From: Aldehydirespirator sp965219165
GTDB taxonomy: Bacteria; Actinomycetota; Acidimicrobiia; Acidimicrobiales; Aldehydirespiratoraceae
Length of the DNA: 64,000 nucleotides
Direction of reading: 5' to 3'
NCBI GenBank assembly: GCA_965219165.1
Contig: CBDCMW010000002.1
Location: forward strand, 1,302,001-1,366,000
The notes below the pieces were generated by a model. The model saw only the letters and a program-made list of their open reading frames with translations. It made no database searches and was not told where the DNA came from. Below, piece by piece: positions 33,963 to 41,994 of this stretch (position 1 is the first letter of the stretch; each line of letters opens with the position of its first letter). Both the position numbers and the translations under genes were made by a program.

Positions 33963-35224
33963 TGGCTGTAGCGGAGCGATTGGTGGCGCCCGCGGATCTC
34001 TCCGATCCCGCGACCTTCTCGCAGGGCCTCCCCCAGGCCGCCTTCGCCGAGATGCGCTCGCGCCCCGGGCTGAGCTGGACCCCGCCCAGCGGCGGCGACC
34101 GTAACGGCTTCTGGTCGGTCACCCGCCACGCGCCGGTAGCAGAGGTCTCGCGCGACACCGACCTGTACTCCTCGGCCGTCGGGCACATCCAGATCTATGA
34201 CATCGACGAGGACGCCTTGTCGACCCGGGCGTCGATGATCGATCTCGACCCTCCGGTGCACACCCGCCTGAGGCGCCTTGTCAGCTCGGCGTTCACGCCC
34301 CGCCACGTGCAGTCGTATGAGGCCGCGGTGCGATCCCGGATCGCCGATTGCCTCGACGGGCTGGTGAGAGCCGGCGGCGGCGACTGGGTGGAAGCGGTGG
34401 CGGCACCGATCCCGATCGGAGTGATCTGCGACATCATGGGCGTGCCCGAGTCGGACCACGACTACATGATCGAGCTGTCGGACCACCTTGTTGCGGGCAC
34501 CTCCAGCAAGCCGCTGGAGCCCACCGCCTACGGCAACACCACCGACCTCAGGTTGCTGCCGTTCAACAGCCCGGCCGCCCACGGCATCAACGAGTACGCC
34601 CGCGCCCTCGGCGAGCGACGCCGGGCCGAGCCCGCCGACGACCTGGTGACCAAGCTGATCGAGGCCGAGGTCGAGGGCGAGGGCGAGCGGCTTACCGATG
34701 CCGAGTTCACCAACTTTTTCCGGCTGATGATCTTCGCGGGCAACGAGACCACCAGGGCCTCGATGGCGCATCTGGCCCTGCATCTCGTGGAGTTCGCGGA
34801 CCAGTTCGACCTTGTCCGTGCCGATCCGTCACTGATGGCCCAGGCCGCCGAGGAAGTGATCCGCTACTCGTCACCGATCCTTTACTTCCGCCGCACCGTG
34901 ACGCGAGACACCGTGTTGCAGGACACTCCGCTTCGCGCTGGTGACAAAGTCGTGATGTGGTATGCGGCGGCCAACTTCGACGGGACGGTGTTCGACGAGC
35001 CGATGCGCTTCGATGTGAGGAGGCCGCTGCGGCCTCCCAACGCCGCCTTCGGTGGTGGAGGCGCCCACTTCTGCCTGGGCGCGCCGCTGGCCCGCCTCGA
35101 GCTCGCGGTACTCATCGAGGCGATCCTGGCGCGAGGCATCGAGCTGGAGTTGGTCGGCGAGCCCGTCTACGTGGACTCGAACTTCGTCAACGGCCTGGAG
35201 CACTTGGAGGTCGGGGTCCGATGA
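33962..35224 (+). CDS. Cytochrome P450 (second copy)
   Basis: This 420-residue P450 is similar to the first over its length (shared RLLPFNSPA, FAGNETTR, FGGGGAHFCLGAPLARLE). The I-helix threonine and haem cysteine are intact. Sharing one ferredoxin and lying in the same overlapping array, the two may act on successive intermediates or different substrates. The array probably grew by gene duplication. The exact reaction is unknown. Confidence 0.93.
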   Translation: MAVAERLVAPADLSDPATFSQGLPQAAFAEMRSRPGLSWTPPSGGDRNGFWSVTRHAPVAEVSRDTDLYSSAVGHIQIYDIDEDALSTRASMIDLDPPVHTRLRRLVSSAFTPRHVQSYEAAVRSRIADCLDGLVRAGGGDWVEAVAAPIPIGVICDIMGVPESDHDYMIELSDHLVAGTSSKPLEPTAYGNTTDLRLLPFNSPAAHGINEYARALGERRRAEPADDLVTKLIEAEVEGEGERLTDAEFTNFFRLMIFAGNETTRASMAHLALHLVEFADQFDLVRADPSLMAQAAEEVIRYSSPILYFRRTVTRDTVLQDTPLRAGDKVVMWYAAANFDGTVFDEPMRFDVRRPLRPPNAAFGGGGAHFCLGAPLARLELAVLIEAILARGIELELVGEPVYVDSNFVNGLEHLEVGVR

Positions 35225-36441
35225 TCGGTGCCGCGCCGCCTGGCCTGCCGGACCTTGGGCCGGTGCGGGGAGAGCCGACCAGCGTCGCGGCATGGGTGCA
35301 GGCCTGGGAGCAATACCTGCACTTCCGAGGCGACCCGGTTGCCGTGGTATCGGAGGCGGGAACCCGCGACGAGTCCTTCGTGATGGGACCAGTGTTTGCG
35401 GCGGTCTATCGAGTGCTGGCCGGGTCTCCGTTCGGCTCGACGGCCTTGGCCGCGGATACGGCTCGAGCCCGGGCCCGGGCGAGCGAATCGGATGATCGTG
35501 AGCGGGCTCATGTGAAGGCGCTCGAGCTGCTCGTCGCCGGGGAGTTCACTGAAGCGGCCCGGACCTGGGACGAGATCGCCCTGAGCGAGCAGGACTTTGC
35601 CGCGGTGCGCTTCGCTCATGATGTCTACCTGCACGTCGGTGACGACGGTGGCCGCCTGACCTCCAGCTCCCATGCGGTGGAGGCGTGGCGTGACGAGTCG
35701 GGATGGGGGTTCGTGGCCGGTCAGCATGCTTTCGCCCTGGAGGAGGTTGGACGCTACGGCGAGGCCGAGGAGTTGGGACAGCTGGCTCTGAGCCTCGATC
35801 CTGACGATCTGTGGGCCCGGCATGCGTTGGCCCACGTCTACGAGTCCACTGACGACACTCCGGCTGCGCTCGAACTGCTGGAGGGCTCCGTCGAACGGTG
35901 GGGCGACCAGGATCTCTTTGCCACCCACATCTGGTGGCACCTGGCGCTGCGCCTTCTGGCCTCCGGCGATGCGGCTCGTGCGCTGGCGGTCTTCGACGAG
36001 CGCCAGGCCCACGCGAGCACTGCCTTCCAGCTCTGCGACCAGACATCGCTGCTGTGGCGTCTGGAGCTGGCCGGCTGCGACGCCGGTGACCGCTGGGATG
36101 CGCTGGCGGACCGCTGGGACAACGTGGCCGAGCGTCACACCTGCGCCTTCCTGGACGTCCACGCCGCCCTAGCGTTCGCCCGCAGGCCCGAGCATCCCGG
36201 GGCACGGCACTGGTTCCAGGGCCTCGAAGAGCGCGAGGCCGGCGTCAGCGAGAACGACACGACGTTCGGCGAGGTCGTGATGCCTCTAGTCGACGCCTTC
36301 CGCAGCTACGCCGAAGGCCGCTACGACCATTTCGCTCGGCTCGTCGACCGGCTGGGCTCCTCCACCAGCCGCATCGGGGGAAGCATCGCCCAACGCGATC
36401 TGATCACGCTGACCCGCCGAGCCGGGGGAGTGCTGGTGTGA
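35221..36441 (+). CDS. TPR repeat protein (TTC38-like)
   Basis: This 406-residue helical protein resembles the tetratricopeptide-repeat protein 38 group: GQHAFALEEVGRYGEAEE and ARHALAHVYESTDDTPAALELL form clear helix pairs, and HIWWHLALRLL follows. No catalytic motif is seen. It has ATGA and GTGA overlaps with both neighbours, so it is translated with the catabolic enzymes. It could be an accessory scaffold or enzyme partner. TTC38-like proteins occur beside amine and acyl-CoA genes but have no assigned biochemistry. Confidence 0.85.
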   Translation: MIGAAPPGLPDLGPVRGEPTSVAAWVQAWEQYLHFRGDPVAVVSEAGTRDESFVMGPVFAAVYRVLAGSPFGSTALAADTARARARASESDDRERAHVKALELLVAGEFTEAARTWDEIALSEQDFAAVRFAHDVYLHVGDDGGRLTSSSHAVEAWRDESGWGFVAGQHAFALEEVGRYGEAEELGQLALSLDPDDLWARHALAHVYESTDDTPAALELLEGSVERWGDQDLFATHIWWHLALRLLASGDAARALAVFDERQAHASTAFQLCDQTSLLWRLELAGCDAGDRWDALADRWDNVAERHTCAFLDVHAALAFARRPEHPGARHWFQGLEEREAGVSENDTTFGEVVMPLVDAFRSYAEGRYDHFARLVDRLGSSTSRIGGSIAQRDLITLTRRAGGVLV

Positions 36442-37649
36442 GCTGGACGCTTACCAGCCAGCAACTGTCGATACAGGCCGAGGCCCGCGCCTTGGCCCGC
36501 GAGGTCATCGCGCCGCGGGCTGCCGATGTGGACCGCAGCGAGCAGTACCCGTGGGACAATGTGGCCGCGCTGCAGCAGGCCGGCTTCACCGGCATGACTG
36601 TGCCCGCCACCCTCGGTGGCCCTGGTCGGTCCCTGCTCGACGCCGTGCTGGTGGTGGAGGAGATGGCCAAGGTGTGCGGCGTGACTGGCCGCATCGCGGT
36701 GGAGTGCAACATGGGGGCGCTCTCCGCGGTGATGGCCTACGGCACCGACGCTCAGCGCCACAGGGTCGCGGAACTGGTGCTGGCCGGGGACAAGCCAGCC
36801 ATCTGCATCACCGAGCCGGACGCCGGGAGCGCGGCGTCGGAGATGACCACCAGAGCCGACCGCCGCGGCGACGCCTACGTGCTCAACGGCACCAAGCACT
36901 GGATCACGGGCGGCGGCGTGTCGAGGATGCATCTGGTGTTCGCCCGCGTCTTCGACGAGGACGGCAACGAGGAGGGAATCGGTGCCTTCCTGGCTTTCAG
37001 GGACGAGACGCCCGGGCTCGAGATCGGGCCTCGCGAGCCGACGATGGGACTGCGGGGCATTCCCGAGACGATCGTGAACTTCAATGACATGGAGGTGGGC
37101 GCGGACATGGCCCTCATGCCCCCGTCGGGGCTTGGACGGGGTTTCGCCGACCTGATGAACGCCTACAACTCCCAGCGGGTGGGGGCAGGCACGGTGGCGC
37201 TCGGCCTGGCTTCGGGCGCCTACGAGCTCGCGGTGGAGTTCGTGAAGAAGCGCGAGCAGTTCGGGCGTCCCATCGCCGAGTTCCAGGGCCTGCAATGGAT
37301 ACTGGCCGACATGTCGGTGAAGCTGGAGGCGGCCCGCAGCCTCACCTACCGGGCCGCGGCGTCGCAGGGGCCCGGCGGCAGCCCGTTCCCCGATCCGGCT
37401 CTGGCTGCCCAGGCCAAGATCTTCACCTCCGAGGCGGCCATCTCGGTGGTGAGCGATGCGTTGCAGGCCCACGGCGCCGCCGGCTACAGCCGCAACAATC
37501 CGCTGGAGCGCATGTACCGCGACGTGAGGATGTTCACCATCGGAGGCGGCACCGCCCAGATCCTGCGCACGGTAGTGGCGTCGCGGATCCTGGACATGAG
37601 GCTGCCCCAGACCCGGGGCGCCTACCTGCCCAAAGGGTCGGCCACGTGA
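36438..37649 (+). CDS. Acyl-CoA dehydrogenase family protein (second copy)
   Basis: This 403-residue protein has ICITEPDAGSAASEM (FAD loop), KHWITGGG, FVKKREQFGRPIAEFQGLQW and QAHGAAGYSRNNPLERMYRD, typical of short-chain acyl-CoA dehydrogenases. The GTG start overlaps the TPR stop. Its own stop is inside the first of a set of 38-bp tandem repeats. It likely acts with the CoA-transferase that follows. Confidence 0.92.
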   Translation: MSWTLTSQQLSIQAEARALAREVIAPRAADVDRSEQYPWDNVAALQQAGFTGMTVPATLGGPGRSLLDAVLVVEEMAKVCGVTGRIAVECNMGALSAVMAYGTDAQRHRVAELVLAGDKPAICITEPDAGSAASEMTTRADRRGDAYVLNGTKHWITGGGVSRMHLVFARVFDEDGNEEGIGAFLAFRDETPGLEIGPREPTMGLRGIPETIVNFNDMEVGADMALMPPSGLGRGFADLMNAYNSQRVGAGTVALGLASGAYELAVEFVKKREQFGRPIAEFQGLQWILADMSVKLEAARSLTYRAAASQGPGGSPFPDPALAAQAKIFTSEAAISVVSDALQAHGAAGYSRNNPLERMYRDVRMFTIGGGTAQILRTVVASRILDMRLPQTRGAYLPKGSAT

Positions 37650-37771
37650 GCGCGAGCCGCTACCTGCCCAAAGGGTCGTCCACGTGAGCGCGCCGCGACC
37701 TGCCCACGGACGCGTCCAAGTGAGCGCGAGCCGCGACCTGCCCAAAGAGTCGGCCACGTGAGCGCGCCGCT
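37623..37771 (+). repeat. Four tandem ~38-bp copies of a stop/start junction
   Basis: The units are spaced 38, 36 and 38 bp. Each contains ACCTGCCCA near its start and GTGAGCGCG near its end. The GTGA in the first copy is the stop of the acyl-CoA dehydrogenase; the GTG in the fourth (37758) is the start of the CoA-transferase. The middle copies hold short open frames (starting 37646 and 37684) chained by GTGA overlaps. Confidence 0.85.
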
Positions 37772-38918
37772 GGAGGGTGTGATCGTGGTCGCACTGGAGG
37801 CGGCTGTGGCCGCGCCGTTCGCCACCCGCCAGCTGGCCGACCTGGGCGCCCGCGTCCTGAAGGTGGAGCGCCCCGGCGAGGGAGACTTCGCTCGCCACTA
37901 CGACTCGGCGATGGGCGGTACGTCCGCGTTCTTCGTGTGGGCCAACCGAGGCAAGCAGAGCATCGAGCTAGACCTCAAGCGCACGCAGGATCGCGCCGTA
38001 TTCGACCGGCTGGTGGCCGGCGCCGATGTCTTCGTGCAGAACCTGTCACCGGCTGCGGCCCGCCGGGCCGGGCTCCTCGCCGACCAGCTGAGGGAGAACC
38101 TTCCCGGCCTGATCGCCTGCGACATCTCCGGTTACGGGCTGGGAGGCCCCCGCACCGACGACAAAGCCTACGACCTGGCCGTTCAGGCCGACGGAGGCGC
38201 GGTGGCGCTCACCGGCACCCCGGAGCAGGCGTGCAAGGTGGGGTTCTCCATCGCCGACATTGCCGCGGCCATGTATGCCTTCTCGGCGATCCTGGCCGCG
38301 CTCTACCGGAGGCAGGCGACCGGCGAGGGTGCCTCGATCGAGGTGTCGATGCTGGAGAGCATTGCCGAGTGGACGGCCGCTCCGACCTACGCGGCCGTGG
38401 GGAAGGGCTCGGTGCCGCCCCGGGCCGGGCACCGTCACACCATGATCGCCCCCTACGGCATGTACCGGATGAGCGACGGCGAGCTAGTGATGATCGGCGT
38501 GCAGAGCAACCGGGACTGGGCCGACTTCGCCGAGCATGTTCTGCAGGATCCGGCCCTGGTTGACGATCCCCGCTTCGTCGACAACTCCGATCGCATCGCC
38601 AACATCGAGAATCTGGAATCCCTGATCACGGCCGTGTTCGCCTCGGTGACCCCTGAGGAGCTGATGCGGCGCTTTCGGGCCGGCCGGGTGGCCCACAGCT
38701 TCGTGCGCGACCCGCTGGCTCTGTGGCGCCACGAGCAACTCCGGGCCCGGGACCGGTTCATGCAGGTGACCACCCCAACCGGGTCCGCCGAGGTCTACAA
38801 GCCTCCGTTCAATCTCAGTGACGCCGACGATCCGAACGCGGCCGTCCCCGCACTAGGCGAGTACGACCCCGACCTGGTTGCCATCCTCAAAACCCGAGCG
38901 GCCAATCTTGGGATGTGA
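37758..38918 (+). CDS. CaiB/BaiF family III CoA-transferase
   Basis: This 386-residue transferase has the family features VALEAAVAAPFATRQLADLGARVLKVE near the start (key part LADLGARVLKVE) and FFVWANRGKQSIELDLK, then DISGYG and a family-typical Asp in the DLAVQADGG region. It moves CoA between carboxylic acids and so would activate the acid made by the array. It is the last gene in the array and converges on the toxin-antitoxin pair. Confidence 0.92.
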   Translation: MSAPLEGVIVVALEAAVAAPFATRQLADLGARVLKVERPGEGDFARHYDSAMGGTSAFFVWANRGKQSIELDLKRTQDRAVFDRLVAGADVFVQNLSPAAARRAGLLADQLRENLPGLIACDISGYGLGGPRTDDKAYDLAVQADGGAVALTGTPEQACKVGFSIADIAAAMYAFSAILAALYRRQATGEGASIEVSMLESIAEWTAAPTYAAVGKGSVPPRAGHRHTMIAPYGMYRMSDGELVMIGVQSNRDWADFAEHVLQDPALVDDPRFVDNSDRIANIENLESLITAVFASVTPEELMRRFRAGRVAHSFVRDPLALWRHEQLRARDRFMQVTTPTGSAEVYKPPFNLSDADDPNAAVPALGEYDPDLVAILKTRAANLGM

Positions 38919-38946
38919 CGGCTCTGGTCGCGGCTTTCTTCATGGG

Positions 38947-39309
38947 TTAACTGCTCGGATCGTCGGACCAGTCGTAGCCCCAGTCGAAGTCGATGCCGAT
39001 GATAACCAGCCGCCGAGGGTTCGGCAGATGGGCCGGTTCCTTGACAAAAACAACTCGGGCGGGCGGGAATGCCGGATGACCGGGCCAGTTCACGATCTCA
39101 CGTACTTGGGGATACTGATCGTCCACGGTCTCAGCGCTGGACCACGACGATGCCAGGGCCGTCTTGAGTATGGGCCAGTAGAGCGTTTCAAAGTCTCTCC
39201 GCGACGGACGCTTGCCGTCCGCTGACCGCTCGAGGGCGAACGTGCGCCCCACCGTCTCGTCGAAGGCGGTTGCCCTCGCGACAGAGGGACCGCTTGGGTC
39301 TGTTGTCAC
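38947..39309 (-). CDS. Small partner of the Panacea protein, candidate toxin
   Basis: This 120-residue protein has no recognised family. It holds ARVVFVKEPAHL and RRLVIIGIDFDWGYDW, suggesting an alpha/beta fold with an acidic C-terminus. It overlaps the Panacea-domain gene stop as ATGA and follows it, the order seen in many Panacea-type toxin-antitoxin pairs. Toxicity is inferred from position only. Confidence 0.6.
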   Translation of the reverse strand: MTTDPSGPSVARATAFDETVGRTFALERSADGKRPSRRDFETLYWPILKTALASSWSSAETVDDQYPQVREIVNWPGHPAFPPARVVFVKEPAHLPNPRRLVIIGIDFDWGYDWSDDPSS

Positions 39310-39887
39310 TCGGGGATGAATCCAGCGGCGACTGCTACCTCGCGAGCCCAGGCCCGGTCGGCTTCCGTGAGAGGCCTGGTGTCCACGAGCGATGTCTCAT
39401 AGGGAATGACCTGCCCCTGCTTCACTGTTTGCCAGCCTGCGGAGGCTTGGTGCGAGAAGTCGCTGCACTCCTTGCCGGTCATCCCGTGGAACTTCTTCAA
39501 GGCCCTTTCCAGATAGCGGACATCGTCGTCGTCGAAGACAGGCTCGGGCTCCCGAAGTGCCTGGAGGACCTTCTCGGGACTCCGGGCGCCTGAATGCCGT
39601 TCGGTCATCTCAACCGCGCCCGACTTCACAAGCCTCTTGCGCGTGGGCAGCAACCGGACGGGAGCGGGGCCCTCGGCGAGCTTCTGGTAGACCGCGCCGG
39701 TGACGGAGCGGCCTCGCTCGCGGAAGCTCTCGAAGTCGGCCCACCACAGAACCTTGTTCAGCTTGACGGCGCCGCGTCCCGCCGGATCATCTGCCAGCCG
39801 TTCCGCGGCATAGAGAATCGCCTCTCCAAGCCTGCCATCTCCAGGCGGAGTCTTCATGCCGTGTCTGGAGAGATCTGTCAAGGTCAT
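39306..39887 (-). CDS. Panacea (SocA-like, DUF4065) antitoxin
   Basis: This 193-residue protein carries the Panacea signature KLNKVLWWADFESFRERGRS, with TGAVYQKLAEGP after it. Panacea domains neutralise diverse toxins. The ATG is fixed by AGAAGGTGATC; an in-frame upstream extension to 39947 lacks this signal. It is the first gene of a two-gene minus-strand unit beside the unrelated catabolic array. Confidence 0.85.
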   Translation of the reverse strand: MTLTDLSRHGMKTPPGDGRLGEAILYAAERLADDPAGRGAVKLNKVLWWADFESFRERGRSVTGAVYQKLAEGPAPVRLLPTRKRLVKSGAVEMTERHSGARSPEKVLQALREPEPVFDDDDVRYLERALKKFHGMTGKECSDFSHQASAGWQTVKQGQVIPYETSLVDTRPLTEADRAWAREVAVAAGFIPE

Positions 39888-39959
39888 TTGATCACCTTCT
39901 GATGGCTCCTGTGCATGATACCGCACCATAGCGAGGGAGTGTGACATCTCGAGTTGGGG

Positions 39960-40592
39960 TCAGGAGTCAGGGTTGTAGTCGGGGTTCTCCCAGACGATGA
40001 GGGACGCCCAGCTGTCGACAGCCGGGTCGGTGATGTAGTCGGCGATCACGCCGGGGGCCTCGAAGCCGTTGGCGATCTGCATGGTGAGGGTGGCGTCGTA
40101 CAGCTCGCCGGCCGAGACCCTGGTCACATAGTCGGCCGCCGACATCTCGTGCTTGTGGTCGGCGTAGCCGGGGATGACACCGCCGGCCACGATGCCGGCC
40201 AGTTTGAGGTTGCGGCAGATCTGCTTGCGCATGTCGTAGAGGCGGCGGCCGATGCCCCGGCGCCGGTAGGCGGGCAGCACGGCGATGCTGGTGCCGTAGT
40301 ACCAGGCGCCGTCGGGAACGTGGCCGCTGCCGCCGCCGGTGCCGACCAGGTCGCGGATCGAGTGCTGGGTGTGGCTGAAGTCGAAGTTCAGGCGGATGCC
40401 CAGGCCCATGGCCACGGGCGTGTCGCCGTCGAGCACCACCACCCCGCCTTCGGGGAACTCCCGGGCCAGCGCCCGCAACTCTTCGGCGTCGTAGAGGTCC
40501 TCCCGGTCGGCGGTGGGGAAGGAGCTGTGCTCGATGTGCTCCAGCGCCTCGGCCCATTCGGCGCGGATGTTCGTGTAGGTCAGATCAGCCAT
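39960..40592 (-). CDS. GNAT family N-acetyltransferase
   Basis: This 210-residue acetyltransferase has the acetyl-CoA loop in SIAVLPAYRRRGIGRRLYD. The acceptor is unknown. Its start overlaps the end of the C45-type gene by 8 bp, so the two were once, or still are, an operon. Confidence 0.85.
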   Translation of the reverse strand: MADLTYTNIRAEWAEALEHIEHSSFPTADREDLYDAEELRALAREFPEGGVVVLDGDTPVAMGLGIRLNFDFSHTQHSIRDLVGTGGGSGHVPDGAWYYGTSIAVLPAYRRRGIGRRLYDMRKQICRNLKLAGIVAGGVIPGYADHKHEMSAADYVTRVSAGELYDATLTMQIANGFEAPGVIADYITDPAVDSWASLIVWENPDYNPDS

Positions 40593-41701
40593 GATCGGCC
40601 GCGGCGGGGGCCAGCGAGAAGTGCTGGTAGTCGTTCTCGGCGGGCTGGCCCCAGCAGGCCCAGAAGTCGCCGGTGCGGGGTCGCATGATCACCGCGCCGC
40701 TCGACTCCACCCGGTACCGGTCGTCCGGCCAGCGGCAGATGGCTGTGGGCTCGCAGGTGACCTCCATCAGCCGCTCGGCGTCCACCGGTCTGTCCCCGTC
40801 GGCGAGCATGGAAGCGGCCATCTCCAGGCGCCGGCGCGAGTTGGCCATCAGCTCGAGGTCCCTCTCGCCCTCGAAGGGCGCGGCTGCGGGGTCGGTCACA
40901 TGGTTGGTGTGCACCAGCGGGTCGGCGACCAGGGTCTGAACCGGGCGGGCCGACGGCATGGCCTCGACGTTGAACCCTCGACCCTCGGCGTCGAGGATCA
41001 AGTAGTTGTGGGCGCCGGCGAGGTTGGCTCGCAGCAGCACATCCCGTGCCTCGGCTGCGGTCGCCTGAGCGAGCATCTCGCGGATGACTGTGGGCCACGT
41101 CACCCCGAAGCGGCCGTCATTGCCGGTCAGATTGTTGATTCCCACGCACACGCCCGCGGAGTTCATGCCGATCTGGCCCAGACATCCGACGGTCGTAAAC
41201 ACCAGGGCATCGGGGCCAATGTCGGGACGCAGCCGGGCCAGCACGACATGGTCGGTGGCCGTGTCGTGCATGTCCCAGGTCTGACCCAGCATTCCCGCCC
41301 CGGCGGCTCGCCCGTCGGGCACAACGAACGCAGTGCAGTCGTCCTCTGTCACCGAGAATGGGATGCGGTCCCGCGGTGACGGCCCGCACGGTGTCGACGA
41401 AGTCGGTGAAACCGCCCACCACCACCGCCTCGGCCGGGGTGATGCCCGCGCCGGCCGCCATGGCCAGCATCTCGGCGTGCAGGCGGGGCGAGAACGCCTC
41501 GTGGGCGGGCAGACAGGCCTCGGCCATCTCCAGCACTGCGCCCCGCTCCAAGGGCCCGCCGCTCCACAGCCCGTCGGCCACTAGGTCCACCCGATCACGG
41601 GCGTAGCGGTGGATCTCGTCGGCGTGGGCCCGCCCGTGGGCGTCGCCCATGGCCTCGGGCGAGCCAGCGAGGTCGAGCACCCGGATCGGTGGCCGTCGCA
41701 T
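40585..41701 (-). pseudogene. C45-type autoproteolytic acyltransferase, frameshifted
   Basis: The N-terminal half reads from ATG 41701 (LAGSPEAMGDAHGRAHADE; VVGGFTDFVDTVRAV). The C-terminal half continues one base out of frame from about 41375 (RDRIPFSVTEDDCTAFVVP; LGQTWDMH). The nucleophile/self-cleavage cysteine of the C45 (isopenicillin N acyltransferase-like) family is the Cys in EDDCTAF, just after the shift. In the present sequence no single frame gives a whole enzyme. A one-base assembly error would restore about 370 residues. Family members hydrolyse or transfer acyl groups on small amines. Confidence 0.8.
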
Positions 41702-41730
41702 GCCCGCAAGAGTAACCGCCGGCAAGGGCC

Positions 41731-41943
41731 GGTCCTTCCTGGGAATTGGCAGCGTTGGACGCTCTGTTGGGAGTCTGTGGCTGCCAGTTCGGGCTGCGGG
41801 TGGTCCTTCCTGGGAATTGGCAGCGTTGGACGCTCTGTTGGGAGTCTGTGGCTGCCAGTTCGGGCTGCGGGTGGTCCTTCCTGGGAATTGGCAGCGTTGG
41901 ACGCTCTGTTGGGAGTCTGTGGCTGCCAGTTCGGGCTGCGGGT
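41731..41943 (+). repeat. Three perfect 71-bp tandem repeats, each with a hairpin
   Basis: The units start at 41731, 41802 and 41873 and are identical. Each has GAATTGGCAGC and GCTGCCAGTTC, an 11-bp inverted pair with one mismatch around a 27-bp loop. They lie between the divergent C45 and oxidoreductase genes, 52 bp before the latter's ATG. They could be regulatory or transcribed structures. Confidence 0.92.
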
Positions 41944-41994
41944 GGTTGTGGGGCGGGCGGCAGGGAGTCCGCTGCCTGGGCGTACAGTGCCGGG

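Noticed and set aside
37646..37757. Two mini-genes between the acyl-CoA dehydrogenase and CoA-transferase
   Set aside because: They are duplicated junction sequence; kept as a repeat with possible translational role rather than as genes.
41731..41943. CRISPR array
   Set aside because: The three units are contiguous and identical, with no unique spacers and no cas genes.
41746..41994. N-terminal extension of the DAO-family oxidoreductase through the 71-bp repeats
   Set aside because: The repeats are open in several frames by chance; the FAD motif fits a start at 41995.
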